Assembly (NCBI GenBank): GCA_016292805.1
Contig: JAEDFM010000008.1
Coordinates: 1 to 59,546, forward strand
Origin: Treponema sp.
Lineage (GTDB): Bacteria; Spirochaetota; Spirochaetia; Treponematales; Treponemataceae
Direction: 5' to 3'
Length of the DNA stretch: 59,546 bases
The notes under the pieces were generated by a model that did no database searches, was not told where the DNA came from, and saw only the letters and a list, made by a program, of their open reading frames with translations. Positions 42,952 to 52,665 of the stretch are shown in pieces. The position numbers were made by a program, and so were the translations under genes. Each line of letters starts with the position of its first letter. The stretch's first letter is position 1.

Positions 42952-43024
42952 GGCGTTGCGTAGCGGCATTCTGTTACACACCCCCAATCCGTGTGATTAT
43001 ATTTTTTAACTGCAAGGAAAACTT
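42928..43024. mobile_element. 97-bp element with 16-bp terminal inverted repeats
   Basis: The arm AAGTTTTCCTCACAGT (42928-42943) is the inverted copy, 14 of 16, of the arm at 43009-43024. The core is richer in G+C than its surroundings and holds a CACAC/GTGTG hairpin. It has no coding capacity and ends 7 bp from the topA stop codon. It may be a non-autonomous repeat or an unusual 3' RNA structure of topA. Confidence 0.55.
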
Positions 43025-43031
43025 AATCGTA

Positions 43032-45176
43032 TTAATCCTCACCTTCCAAAGGAAGTACAGTTTCTTCCTCGCCAGATGTATGCAAGTAGTCACAGTCTGG
43101 ATTAATGCATGATTTATATGAACCATTCTTTTTGTCGTACTTTTCTACCAGGAACCAGCCACACTGTGGACAGTACTGATCAATTGGCTTAAAGTGAGAA
43201 ATGAAAGTACAGGTTGGATAATTTGTACAACCAAAGAATGATTTACCTCTACCCTTTGTTTTTCTTTCAACAATTTCACCACCACAATCCTTACAAGGAC
43301 ATTTTGCCAATGGAATTGATTTTGTGTTATGACACTCTGGGAATCCTGAACATGCAAGGAAGAATCCAAAACGACCAAGTTTTTTAACCATTGGTTTTCC
43401 ACAAAGTTCACAAACCTTATCTGTTTCTTCATCAAGGAAGCCTTTGATACTTTCCTGATGTTCCATTACATCATCAACAGTCTTTTTGAATGGACCATAG
43501 AAATCAGCAATAATATTGTTCCAAACAAGTTCATCAGCTTCTACCTGGTCCAGTTCATTTTCAATTTCAGCAGTAAATTCTTCGTTGATTACAGCAGGGA
43601 AGCTTTCTACAAGAATCTTGTTAATCATACGTCCAAGTTCTGTAGGAACCAGCTGCTTGTTTGATCGAGTTACATAATAACGGTCCAATAATACAGAAAT
43701 GATTGTTGCGTAAGTTGAAGGACGACCAATACCCTTTTCTTCAAGCATTCGTACAATCGAAGCATCAGTATAACGGGCAGGTCCCTGTGTAAAATGCTGT
43801 TCAGGATGGAAGTTATCAACATTAAGTTCTTCACCTTCCTTCATAGCTGGCAAACTTGAAGATTTATCTTCTTTGCTGGAAAGTAATTTAATTACCTGGT
43901 AGAAGCCTTTTTCTGCAATTTTTGAAGCTGCAACACGGAAAGTTGCATCACCTGCAGTAATTTCTACAGAAGTTGTTACCATTTTTGCATTATTCATCTG
44001 AGAAGAAACAAAGCGTTCCCAGATAATTGAATAAAGACGGAACTGATCATGACTCAAATATTCTTTAATGCTTTCTGGAGTATAAGAAACATAAGTTGGA
44101 CGAATACCTTCATGTGCATCCTGTGCAGATTTTCCAACAGCATAATGAATTGGTTCTTCTGGTAATTCTGCAGGATGATTTTTTGAAAGCCAGTCTCTTA
44201 CATCCGCCAATGCTGTTTCTGAAATACGAACAGAGTCTGTACGCATATATGTAATCAAACCCACATGATTTGATCCAATCTGAATACCTTCATAAAGCTG
44301 CTGAGCAATCTGCATTGTTTTTCTTGAAGTAAAGCCAAGGCGATTTGCTGCAGCCTGCTGTAATTTAGAAGTTGTAAAAGGAGCTTTAGGACGAACAGTT
44401 TTTTCTGTCTTTTTAATTGACGAAACCGTACATGGAGAATTCTTAATTTTCTCCATAATGTCTTTAACAGCATCTTCTGATTTTAACTCGGGAGCTTCAC
44501 CTGCATATTTTACAAGCTGTGCTGTAAAGCTGGATTTACCTTTTGTAAAATCTGCATCCAAAGACCAGTATTCTTCTGGAAGGAAATCTTCAACTTCTTT
44601 TTCTCGTTCACAAATAAGACGCAAAGCTACAGACTGAACACGACCAGCAGAAAGACCATTTTTTACTTTTGTCCACAAAAGAGGACTTAAGTTATAACCT
44701 ACAAGACGGTCCAATACACGACGAGCTTTCTGTGCATTAACTTTAGATTCAACAATTTCTCTAGGATTTTTTACAGCTTCTGTGATTGCTGTTGGAGTAA
44801 TTTCATTAAATACAATACGACTGATTTTTGCATCAGTTTTATCTTTAAGGGCACGATTCAAGTGCCATGCAATTGCTTCTCCTTCCCGGTCATTATCGGA
44901 TGCAAGAAGGACATTCTGTGATTTTTTTGCTTCCTTCTGTAATTCTTTTAAAAGCTTAGCTTTTCCACGAACTGTAATGTATTCTGGCTGGAATCCATTT
45001 TCAATATCAATTGCCATTCTTGATTTTGGCAGGTCTATAAGATGACCAACAGATGCTCTTACCACATAACCAGGACCAAGATATTTTTCAATGGTGTGTG
45101 CTTTTGTAGGAGATTCTACAATTACCAGTGTCTGTGGTGTTTTTTCTTTTTTCTTAGAAGTTTTCTTTTCTGCCAT
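43032..45176 (-). CDS. topA: DNA topoisomerase I
   Basis: The 714-residue type IA enzyme has the Toprim domain (LVIVESPTKAHTIEKYLG, ASDNDREGEAIAWHL), the active-site tyrosine in GLITYMRTDSVRIS and three C-terminal four-cysteine zinc motifs (CELCGKP, CKDCGGE, CPQCGWF with their paired cysteines). It relaxes negative supercoils. AAAGG precedes the start; dprA lies just upstream. Confidence 0.97.
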   Translation of the reverse strand: MAEKKTSKKKEKTPQTLVIVESPTKAHTIEKYLGPGYVVRASVGHLIDLPKSRMAIDIENGFQPEYITVRGKAKLLKELQKEAKKSQNVLLASDNDREGEAIAWHLNRALKDKTDAKISRIVFNEITPTAITEAVKNPREIVESKVNAQKARRVLDRLVGYNLSPLLWTKVKNGLSAGRVQSVALRLICEREKEVEDFLPEEYWSLDADFTKGKSSFTAQLVKYAGEAPELKSEDAVKDIMEKIKNSPCTVSSIKKTEKTVRPKAPFTTSKLQQAAANRLGFTSRKTMQIAQQLYEGIQIGSNHVGLITYMRTDSVRISETALADVRDWLSKNHPAELPEEPIHYAVGKSAQDAHEGIRPTYVSYTPESIKEYLSHDQFRLYSIIWERFVSSQMNNAKMVTTSVEITAGDATFRVAASKIAEKGFYQVIKLLSSKEDKSSSLPAMKEGEELNVDNFHPEQHFTQGPARYTDASIVRMLEEKGIGRPSTYATIISVLLDRYYVTRSNKQLVPTELGRMINKILVESFPAVINEEFTAEIENELDQVEADELVWNNIIADFYGPFKKTVDDVMEHQESIKGFLDEETDKVCELCGKPMVKKLGRFGFFLACSGFPECHNTKSIPLAKCPCKDCGGEIVERKTKGRGKSFFGCTNYPTCTFISHFKPIDQYCPQCGWFLVEKYDKKNGSYKSCINPDCDYLHTSGEEETVLPLEGED

Positions 45177-45203
45177 AAACCTTTCCTAAAAATCCATAAA
45201 GCC

Positions 45204-46274
45204 TTAATCAAACAAAGTTCCCTGAACTGGAATATCAGGCATACTCCGCTCCCCGGGAAGTTCTGTTAAAGCCTTACAAAAATCTTTATAGTCTTTTATT
45301 ACCGGTGCACCTGCTTCCAGATACTTTTCCGGTGTATTTTCCATTTTATATTTACTAACCTTACCTAAAGCATGCTCTGCCTGCAATTCATTTTTTACAA
45401 GAGCAGAAATCTGTTCTGCATTTTCACCAAAAGCGGCTTCATGAAAAAACACATCTCTGCCATTTTCCAAAGCAAAATCTGCAGTAATTAAAGCCCCGCT
45501 TCCAGCTGGAGCCTCCACCACCAAAGTAGCACTGGATAATCCTGCAATTATTCTATTGCGCCCAACAAAATGCCAGGTTGCCATACCCATTTTAGGTTCG
45601 TATTCACTAATTATAAGACCGCCGCTCTGCAAAATCTGTGCCGCCATTTTTTTATGTGTGCCAGGAACTATTTCATCAATACTGCTTGGAATAACAGCAA
45701 TTGTTTTTCCCAATTTAGATGCATCTATACCCTTTTCCAGATAATCAAAATATGCATCTATTGCCCCCTGATGGGCAAAACCATCAGCACCATTTGCCAG
45801 ACCGCTTACAATATTTTTGCCATCCACTACAGCATTATATGCAAATTGTCTTGCAGCAGTTTTTCCAGCTGGACTTAATCTTCTAGTACCAACCACAGAA
45901 ATGTTTCTTCCCTTCAAAAGACTGACATCTCCACGACAGAACAAAAGATAAGGAGGATCTGCTATCTGCCGCAAAATCTCCGGATAATCTGACTGAAAAT
46001 TAACTATAATCTGGATATTTAATTGCCTGCAATAATGCAATGCAAGTTTAGCCATCCGCAGGTTTTCTTTTCCATCCCAAATCACCCTTTTTGAGAGCTT
46101 ACGGCCAACTAAATTTTCAATATCTTCTATAGAATGTATTGCAAGAGTATTAGAACTGTCAAGTTTTTTAAATAAAATATTTTTCTCCCAGGAATTTAAA
46201 AATGTAATTCTTCCAAGAGAAAGATGTATGAGAATTTCGTCTTCTGATAAATTAGTTACTTGTGTCTTGAACAT
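45204..46274 (-). CDS. dprA: DNA-processing protein DprA
   Basis: The 356-residue protein has the DprA Rossmann fold with ISVVGTRRLSPAGKTAAR, GLANGADGFAHQGAI and GLIISEYEPKMG, then AGLSSATLVVEAPAGSGAL. DprA loads RecA on single-stranded DNA during transformation, but is conserved in many species not known to be competent. The ATG lies inside the end of the TPR lipoprotein gene (23-bp overlap). Confidence 0.93.
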   Translation of the reverse strand: MFKTQVTNLSEDEILIHLSLGRITFLNSWEKNILFKKLDSSNTLAIHSIEDIENLVGRKLSKRVIWDGKENLRMAKLALHYCRQLNIQIIVNFQSDYPEILRQIADPPYLLFCRGDVSLLKGRNISVVGTRRLSPAGKTAARQFAYNAVVDGKNIVSGLANGADGFAHQGAIDAYFDYLEKGIDASKLGKTIAVIPSSIDEIVPGTHKKMAAQILQSGGLIISEYEPKMGMATWHFVGRNRIIAGLSSATLVVEAPAGSGALITADFALENGRDVFFHEAAFGENAEQISALVKNELQAEHALGKVSKYKMENTPEKYLEAGAPVIKDYKDFCKALTELPGERSMPDIPVQGTLFD

Positions 46275-46986
46275 CCAGAACTTGTTTTTTATTTGCCTCA
46301 GCCTGCGTCTTTATGCTGGCAGATTTTGTATTCTGTATAATTTTATCATACATTTCCACAGATTTGTCAAAATCATAATCAGAATAATAAGCACTTGCTA
46401 ACAAGAACATAGCATCAATATTCTTTGTATCAATACTTAAAAGTTTTTCCAGATAGGGAATTGCTTTATTTGCCTCTTCCAGTTCCCATACATAAAGTAC
46501 ACCAAGTCCATAAAGGGCACGAACATAACGATCTTCAATCTGAACAGCCCGTAAATAAGCTTCTTCGGCCAGCTTTAAATAGTTATATCTGATTTCTGTT
46601 GCACCAGTTCCACCATAATCTAATGCCTGATGACTCATATAGCCGGCACAAACTCCAACCCAGTAATAAAGATTCTGATTATCAGGATAAAACTCCAATG
46701 CACTCTGAAAACATTTCAAAGCTTCACCGTACATTTTTTTATCAAGATATTTTGTTCCCAAAATCTTGTACCAGATACCAATCTGCTGTTGTGCCAGCTG
46801 AATGTCTGCAACCCGCTCCTGATATTTTTCAATAGCCTCTTTATATTCTTCGATAGAAGTAGGATTTGAAACACCTTCTTCCATGCGCTGATATCGTAAA
46901 ACAGTTTTATTTGAAACTCCGCAGGAAATAAACATTGAACCAGTAAGACAAATTAAAGCAATGCATCCAATTAGACTTTTTTTCAT
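46252..46986 (-). CDS. TPR-repeat lipoprotein
   Basis: The 244-residue protein begins with a lipoprotein-type signal (MKKSLIGCIALICLTGSMF) ending in ISCG, a loose spirochaetal lipobox. Three or more tetratricopeptide repeats follow (ALKCFQSALEFYPDNQNLYY; AYLRAVQIEDRYVRALYGLG; AMFLLASAYYSDYDFDKS). AAGGAT gives a proper ribosome binding site for this start; a longer reading frame begins upstream inside xerD. It is probably anchored in a membrane facing the periplasm. Its partner is unknown. Confidence 0.85.
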   Translation of the reverse strand: MKKSLIGCIALICLTGSMFISCGVSNKTVLRYQRMEEGVSNPTSIEEYKEAIEKYQERVADIQLAQQQIGIWYKILGTKYLDKKMYGEALKCFQSALEFYPDNQNLYYWVGVCAGYMSHQALDYGGTGATEIRYNYLKLAEEAYLRAVQIEDRYVRALYGLGVLYVWELEEANKAIPYLEKLLSIDTKNIDAMFLLASAYYSDYDFDKSVEMYDKIIQNTKSASIKTQAEANKKQVLDVQDTSN

Positions 46987-47002
46987 AATGATTACCATCC
47001 TT

Positions 47003-47896
47003 TTATAATTCGTTTTCAGGCTTAAAATATTTTTCATGGGCCTGCTCCAGCTGATTATCAGTTACATGTGTATATACTGTTGTGGTACTTAAATCGCTAT
47101 GTCCAAGTAATTCCTGAACGGATCTTAAATCTGCTCCACCAGAAAGCAAATGGGTCGCAAAGGAATGACGCAATGTATGAACCTTAGAATTAACACCACT
47201 AAGTGCTTCAAGCTCTTGAAATCGCTTCCAAACACCTTTTCTGGAAATTGGATTTCCTTTGTAATTAACAAAAACTTCTGCAACATTCCGTTCTTTTACA
47301 AGTTTAGGTCGTACTTCATTTAGGTATAGCTCAAGTTTTTTTCGAGCTACTCCACCGAAGGGTATTAATCGTTCTTTATTACCTTTACCACGAACAAGTA
47401 TTAAACCTTCTTCCATGTGAACATTTGCGATTAATAAACCACAGGCTTCGCTGATTCGCAAACCACATGAATAGATTAATTCATATAGAGCATCGTCTCT
47501 TTTGCCTAAATCGGTTGAAGTATCAATTGAGCCCAGTAAAGCTTCTACTTCTTCTAAAGAAAGAACCTTTGGCAGATTACGACTGGCTTTAGGACGATCC
47601 AATAAAAGTGCAAGATTTTCAGTCCAATATGATTTTCGTACCAGGTAATCACCAAAGGAACGAAGAGCTGAAATATCTTTTGAGATTGTAAGTTCAGATG
47701 CTCCGTCTGTTTTTCTTTTTACCAGAAAATACATAAGATTCTGAACAGTTACATCTCTAAGCTTAATTCGTTGTTCTACAAGCCAATTTAAAAATTCACC
47801 ACAGGAGATTTTATAAGTCAGAGCAGTCTGTTCTGAATCCCGCTTTACAAGAATCAAATCAGAATAAAAATGATTTAATAACTCTTCTATGGTCAT
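47003..47896 (-). CDS. Tyrosine recombinase, XerC/XerD type
   Basis: The 297-residue recombinase keeps the catalytic residues: Arg in SCGLRISEACGL, Lys in RGKGNKER, His-x-x-Arg in HTLRHSFATHLL, His in GHSDLSTTT and Tyr in VYTHV. It starts six bases after the ftsZ stop codon, so chromosome-dimer resolution is encoded next to division. Whether this or the copy at 40382 is XerD cannot be settled by eye. Confidence 0.92.
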   Translation of the reverse strand: MTIEELLNHFYSDLILVKRDSEQTALTYKISCGEFLNWLVEQRIKLRDVTVQNLMYFLVKRKTDGASELTISKDISALRSFGDYLVRKSYWTENLALLLDRPKASRNLPKVLSLEEVEALLGSIDTSTDLGKRDDALYELIYSCGLRISEACGLLIANVHMEEGLILVRGKGNKERLIPFGGVARKKLELYLNEVRPKLVKERNVAEVFVNYKGNPISRKGVWKRFQELEALSGVNSKVHTLRHSFATHLLSGGADLRSVQELLGHSDLSTTTVYTHVTDNQLEQAHEKYFKPENEL

Positions 47897-47902
47897 GGGC
47901 AA

Positions 47903-49276
47903 CTATTCTAAATTAATGCCTCTGTCAAACTGAGTTTTACTCCAGATTGCAGGTTTGCTCAAATCGTTAGGATCTGACCATTTTGAATCATCTCTATTTT
48001 TGTTAAAATCATGCTTTACAGGCTTTGATTTTGTATCAAATAATGATTCACCCCATGATGAAGTTAATCCACTGTCAGATTCTGTTTCTTCTTCTTTGCT
48101 GTCTGCGAATAAATCTTTTTTAGATACAAATGAGCCACCAGCAGAAACACTAGAATTAGCTGATTTATCTCGAGAGAAAATTGAATTAAGTTCAGACATG
48201 TCAACAACATCATCTCTGCTAACATCAACTTTTGGCTGAGTAACAACAGGCTGCACAACCTCTTCTTCTTCAACCTTTGAACCTTTATCAAAACCAGTAG
48301 CAATAACAGTTACTGTAATTTTTCCTTCCAATTCTGGCTGTGTAACCTGTCCCCAGAACATGTTGTAATCTTTATCAGCAGAAGCTGTAACAATATTACA
48401 GATTTCACCAACTTCAACTAATGAAACTTCGCTAGAAGCACAAATATTAACAAGAATATTTTTTGCACCATCAATGCGGGAATCTTCAAGCATAGGATTG
48501 TTGATTGCAGCATAAGCAGCATCAGCAGCACGATTTTCACCTTCACCAACACCAATACCAAAAATTGCATTTCCCTGACCACTCATTGCATTACGAACAT
48601 CAGCAAAGTCAGTATTAACATCACCTGGTTTTGTAATAATATTTGAAATACCTTCAACACCCTGACAAAGAATTTCATCAGCCATTTTGAAGGATTCTGT
48701 TACTGTAGTTGTGCGATCAATATTTGAGAATAAAAGCTGGTTAGGAATAACAATAAGTGAGTCTACTTTTTCACGAAGTTTTTCAAGACCTTCCTTAGCA
48801 TTGCGCATACGAACATTACCTTCAAACTGGAAAGGCGTTGTTACAACGGCAACAGTAAGACAGCCTAAATCTTTTGCAATCTGAGCAACGATAGGTGCAG
48901 AACCAGTCCCAGTACCACCACCCATACCGGCTGTAATGAAAACCATATCAGCACCACGAAGGATGTTTGTAATCTGTTCTTTATCTTCTTCTGCAGCCAT
49001 TTCACCAACTTCTGGTTTTCCGCCTGCACCAAGACCTTTTGTTACTTTCTGTCCAATTGGGATTTTTGTATCAGCATTAGAACGATTCAATGCCTGTAAG
49101 TCTGTATTTAAAACGATGAAGTCTACATTGCTTAATTTACGTGAAATCATTCGGTTAACGGCATTTGAACCACCGCCACCACAGCCAACAACTTTAATTA
49201 CAGTCTGATTGTAATCACTGTTTGCCTGATCAAGCCCACAATCATCATTAACGATAGAAATTCCAAGATTTCCCAT
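47903..49276 (-). CDS. ftsZ: Cell division protein FtsZ
   Basis: The 457-residue tubulin homologue has IKVVGCGGGGSNAVNRM, the GTP signature AGMGGGTGTGSAP and TTPFQFEGNVR, and a long acidic linker from about 320. The C-terminal tail is SKPAIWSKTQFDRG, a variant of the usual IPAFLRK peptide that binds FtsA. The ATG at 49276 is chosen over a GTG at 49288, because that GTG lies within the GGGAGG ribosome binding site. Confidence 0.97.
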   Translation of the reverse strand: MGNLGISIVNDDCGLDQANSDYNQTVIKVVGCGGGGSNAVNRMISRKLSNVDFIVLNTDLQALNRSNADTKIPIGQKVTKGLGAGGKPEVGEMAAEEDKEQITNILRGADMVFITAGMGGGTGTGSAPIVAQIAKDLGCLTVAVVTTPFQFEGNVRMRNAKEGLEKLREKVDSLIVIPNQLLFSNIDRTTTVTESFKMADEILCQGVEGISNIITKPGDVNTDFADVRNAMSGQGNAIFGIGVGEGENRAADAAYAAINNPMLEDSRIDGAKNILVNICASSEVSLVEVGEICNIVTASADKDYNMFWGQVTQPELEGKITVTVIATGFDKGSKVEEEEVVQPVVTQPKVDVSRDDVVDMSELNSIFSRDKSANSSVSAGGSFVSKKDLFADSKEEETESDSGLTSSWGESLFDTKSKPVKHDFNKNRDDSKWSDPNDLSKPAIWSKTQFDRGINLE

Positions 49277-49366
49277 ATATCCTCCCACTTAACGCAATTA
49301 AAAACCACACCTGCAGCTTTTAATTTCCCCCTGCGTTATCCCTTAAATATGCTCTAATATTATACA

Positions 49367-50644
49367 CTAAAAAAACATCTTAAAGAATTTTTTTACTGGA
49401 TTTTCATCCGATTTATTTTTTTCTTTTTTTGCAGCAAATACCTTTGTCTTACGACGGGTATCGCGACCTTTCAATAAAGTTTTATACGACATAACCAGAC
49501 CAATTGCAGTTGCATAATCTGGGCGGCGGTATTTTTCTTCAATTCCACCTAAGCTTTCCGGAACACCAAGTCTTACAGATGATGTTTTGAAAACATTCTG
49601 AGCAAGCTCAATAACACCATCCATCTGAGCACCACCACCAGTAAGAATAATGTTACCTGAAAGTTTTTTAATCTGTTCGTTAGAGTTTTTAACAATAGCC
49701 GATTTTACCATTGTAAAAATCTGTTCCATTCTGGCCTGAATGATCTGACAAAGCTGAGACTGGTACATTACTTCTGGAGCACGACCTCCAACTCCCGGAA
49801 GAATTACTTCCTGATCAGTTTCTTCAGTAATATTATCAATCCAGCAACAACCACTTTCAATCTTAATTTTTTCAGCAGTTGAAACCGAGATGCCTGTAAC
49901 AACAGCAATATCATTAGTTACAAGATTTCCACCAACAGGTACAGAAACAGTAGTAATTGGGGAACCACCAACCAAAACAATAACATCTGTTGTTCCTGCA
50001 CCAAGATCTATCAAAATAGACCCAAGTTCCATTTCATCCTGATGACAAACTGAAAGTGTCTGAGCTAAAGTCTTTAAAATAACTCCATCCAGGTAATAAC
50101 CTGAACGGGAAATTGTAGAACGAATATTTTCAATAATTGTTTTGGCAGCTGTTACAATGTGAACCTCTGCTTCAAGACGAGTACCAATTCTATGAACAGG
50201 ATCTGGAATACCATTAAATCCATCAACAATGTAATCACGAGGTATTACATGTAGCTTTTCTCTATCTCCTGGTACTGGAATTGCAGTAGCATTTTCAATA
50301 ACGCGGGTAACATCATCTGGGGTAATTTCTTTATTGTTTTTACCAGAAGAATTAACTGCTACACCACCCTTACAGTTCTGGCTTTCTATCTGTGATCCAC
50401 CAATTCCCGTAATAACAGATTCAACTACAATACCAGCATCCTGTTCTGCAGCGGCAATAGCTTCTTTGATTTTATCTTTGGCGTCTTCAATATTTACAAT
50501 TACACCGTTTCTTAAACCTGCAGATTTTACAGAGGCAGTACCTGCAATAGAGATAGCGCCGGTTTCTGAATCAACCTCGCCAATTGCAACTCTAATTACG
50601 CTTGTACCTATATCAAGTCCAACAACAACTTTACTGTCTGCCAT
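49367..50644 (-). CDS. ftsA: Cell division protein FtsA
   Basis: The 425-residue actin-like ATPase starts VVVGLDIGTSVIRVAIGE and contains ILIDLGAGTTDVIVLVGG and NIILTGGGAQMDG. The end NPVKKFFKMFF is the amphipathic helix that binds the membrane. It tethers FtsZ. The gene is followed by ftsZ after 90 bp. Confidence 0.96.
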   Translation of the reverse strand: MADSKVVVGLDIGTSVIRVAIGEVDSETGAISIAGTASVKSAGLRNGVIVNIEDAKDKIKEAIAAAEQDAGIVVESVITGIGGSQIESQNCKGGVAVNSSGKNNKEITPDDVTRVIENATAIPVPGDREKLHVIPRDYIVDGFNGIPDPVHRIGTRLEAEVHIVTAAKTIIENIRSTISRSGYYLDGVILKTLAQTLSVCHQDEMELGSILIDLGAGTTDVIVLVGGSPITTVSVPVGGNLVTNDIAVVTGISVSTAEKIKIESGCCWIDNITEETDQEVILPGVGGRAPEVMYQSQLCQIIQARMEQIFTMVKSAIVKNSNEQIKKLSGNIILTGGGAQMDGVIELAQNVFKTSSVRLGVPESLGGIEEKYRRPDYATAIGLVMSYKTLLKGRDTRRKTKVFAAKKEKNKSDENPVKKFFKMFF

Positions 50645-50655
50645 TAAAGAAACCT

Positions 50656-51492
50656 CTACTTAGTTCTGTAAGATACTGAACCATATCGCAAATCAACTTC
50701 TGATACAGGAGTATCCAGCTGATTGACAATGTCTAATACTATCATCATATACTTTAATGCGTCTTCATTCAATGCACGGTCAGTAAGAACTTTAATTTTT
50801 GACTGAGAAGGAATTAAAGCCAGTTCATAGTTACCGTATTCTTTAGGGAGAACACAAATTTCAGAAATACTTGCAAAATACTTCTGTGGAAGAGACTGTA
50901 TTTTAGAAATCTGATCAATAAGAGGACGGAACGTCTGAGGAATTCTCATTCCACCTGACATATATTCAACAGGAAGCCCTGAAATAATAGGAATTGAATT
51001 CAAGTCTGAATTATAGTTTTCTTTTGCTTCAAACAATACACCGTTTTTATCAATCTGAATTGGAGAAGAATGACCATCATTAAGTACAAAAGTAACTGCA
51101 ACTGGATTTCTTTCTACAACATTAATAAAAATCTTATCTGGGAATTTCTTTTCTACTGTAACACTTTCGATTGCAGGTTCAGAAGAAAGAATTGCAGCTG
51201 CTTCATTTACATTAAAATCAAACCAGTTAGTTGTATTCATAACAAGAAGCTTACCGGCAATTTCCTGAGCAGAATACAGCTTTTCGCCACTAACAGTTAC
51301 CTTTGGACTTGAGAAACTAGGCATAATGTATTTATAGGCAACAAATTCGCCTGCAAGAAGAAAACATAAAATACAGAAAATAACCTTTATGATTCTAATC
51401 TTTTTTTCAGCTTTTTCTTCCACATCCTTATTATTATCCACAAAGAAATCCTTCAGATAATCGTCTGTAACTGATAAACTTAATTCACTCAT
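50656..51492 (-). CDS. ftsQ: Cell division protein FtsQ/DivIB
   Basis: The 278-residue bitopic protein has one membrane helix (about 35-55, VIFCILCFLLAGEFVAYKY) and a periplasmic POTRA domain (VTVSGEKLYSAQEIAGKLL) followed by VEKKFPDKIFINVVERNPVA. Position between ftsW and ftsA supports the call, as FtsQ proteins are poorly conserved. Confidence 0.85.
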   Translation of the reverse strand: MSELSLSVTDDYLKDFFVDNNKDVEEKAEKKIRIIKVIFCILCFLLAGEFVAYKYIMPSFSSPKVTVSGEKLYSAQEIAGKLLVMNTTNWFDFNVNEAAAILSSEPAIESVTVEKKFPDKIFINVVERNPVAVTFVLNDGHSSPIQIDKNGVLFEAKENYNSDLNSIPIISGLPVEYMSGGMRIPQTFRPLIDQISKIQSLPQKYFASISEICVLPKEYGNYELALIPSQSKIKVLTDRALNEDALKYMMIVLDIVNQLDTPVSEVDLRYGSVSYRTK

Positions 51493-51525
51493 TTTTTTAA
51501 TCCGCCTTATTTATATAACCATTAT

Positions 51526-52665
51526 TTATATCGACTTTTTTTCTTCGCAACGTGAAGCATTCAAAAGAATCCCTGACATTGCCAGTGTTACAATAATTGA
51601 GGAACCTCCTAAGCTGAAGAACGGCAAAGGAATACCTGTTGTTGGGAACAAACCACAAACAACTGCGCAGTTTATTAAGGACTGCAGCAAAATTATAGTA
51701 ACGCAACCAAATGCAGTATAAGCATCAAATCTTTTTGGACAAAGCATTGCGGTTCTATATCCTCTGTAAGAAAAAAATCCCAGAAGAAACAGATATACAA
51801 TTACACCAAAAAGTCCCATAGCTTCGGTCCAGCCTGCAAAAATATAGTCAGCCTGAATTTCAGGAATACTGTTTATTCTTATAAGTCCAGTACCAATACC
51901 ATTTCCCCAAAAACCACCTGCACTAATTGCTCGTTTAGCCTGAAGAATCTGATAATTTACACCGTTGGCATATTCTTCAGGTCTTAAAAATCCAATGATT
52001 CGTTCAAGTCGATATGGCTCCAGCGAAATCATAAGAACAAGACCTGGAATTGCTATAAATGAAAATGGAATAATCCATGTTATTTTTGCTCCTGAAACCA
52101 AAAACAATAAAAAACCAACAATAAAAATAAATAATCCAGTAGAAAAGTCTTTCTGACAGAATACAAGCACAAACATTAAAGTAAAGCCTACAACTGCAGG
52201 AAAAACTGTTTTTTCATCTGGATCCTCTATTTCGCTTTGTTTTTCAAAGTAATTAGCCAGAAACAAAACTACAGCAAGCTTAATCAATTCAGAAGGCTGA
52301 AAAGAAAAATTTCCAGGCATTCTGATCCAACGGCGCGCACCATTTTTTTCAACTCCTAAGGGAGGAATAAAGGTCAACAAACATAAAAGAATTGAAATAA
52401 TAACAATTACTCCAACTATCTTTTTTATTGTATTCATATCCATTAAAAGGAATGTCAACAATAAAACAAAACCAATTCCAGAACAAAACAGCTGGCGGTT
52501 TACAAAATACATAGAATTATGCAACATTCTTTCCGCAAAACTCTGAGAACAGATGAACAAAGTAAAAATACCAAGTCCCCACAAAAGCAGAATAGAAATA
52601 AGCAGCCAGATATCAACTTTATGGTAATTTTCCACAGGGCGATTTGCGTAGAAAGTAAGCTCCAT
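51526..52665 (-). CDS. ftsW: Peptidoglycan polymerase FtsW (SEDS family)
   Basis: The 379-residue membrane protein has about ten helices and the SEDS signatures MPGNFSFQPSELIKLAVVLF, GAKITWIIPFSF and GIPLPFFSLGGSSI. It polymerises septal glycan together with a class B penicillin-binding protein, whose gene is not in this cluster. Start and murF stop overlap by one base (TAATG). Confidence 0.93.
   Translation of the reverse strand: MELTFYANRPVENYHKVDIWLLISILLLWGLGIFTLFICSQSFAERMLHNSMYFVNRQLFCSGIGFVLLLTFLLMDMNTIKKIVGVIVIISILLCLLTFIPPLGVEKNGARRWIRMPGNFSFQPSELIKLAVVLFLANYFEKQSEIEDPDEKTVFPAVVGFTLMFVLVFCQKDFSTGLFIFIVGFLLFLVSGAKITWIIPFSFIAIPGLVLMISLEPYRLERIIGFLRPEEYANGVNYQILQAKRAISAGGFWGNGIGTGLIRINSIPEIQADYIFAGWTEAMGLFGVIVYLFLLGFFSYRGYRTAMLCPKRFDAYTAFGCVTIILLQSLINCAVVCGLFPTTGIPLPFFSLGGSSIIVTLAMSGILLNASRCEEKKSI

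Noticed and set aside
40382..47896. Xer-type recombinases as signs of an integrated mobile element
   Set aside because: Both sit among housekeeping genes with matching composition, and no attachment repeats or phage genes are nearby.
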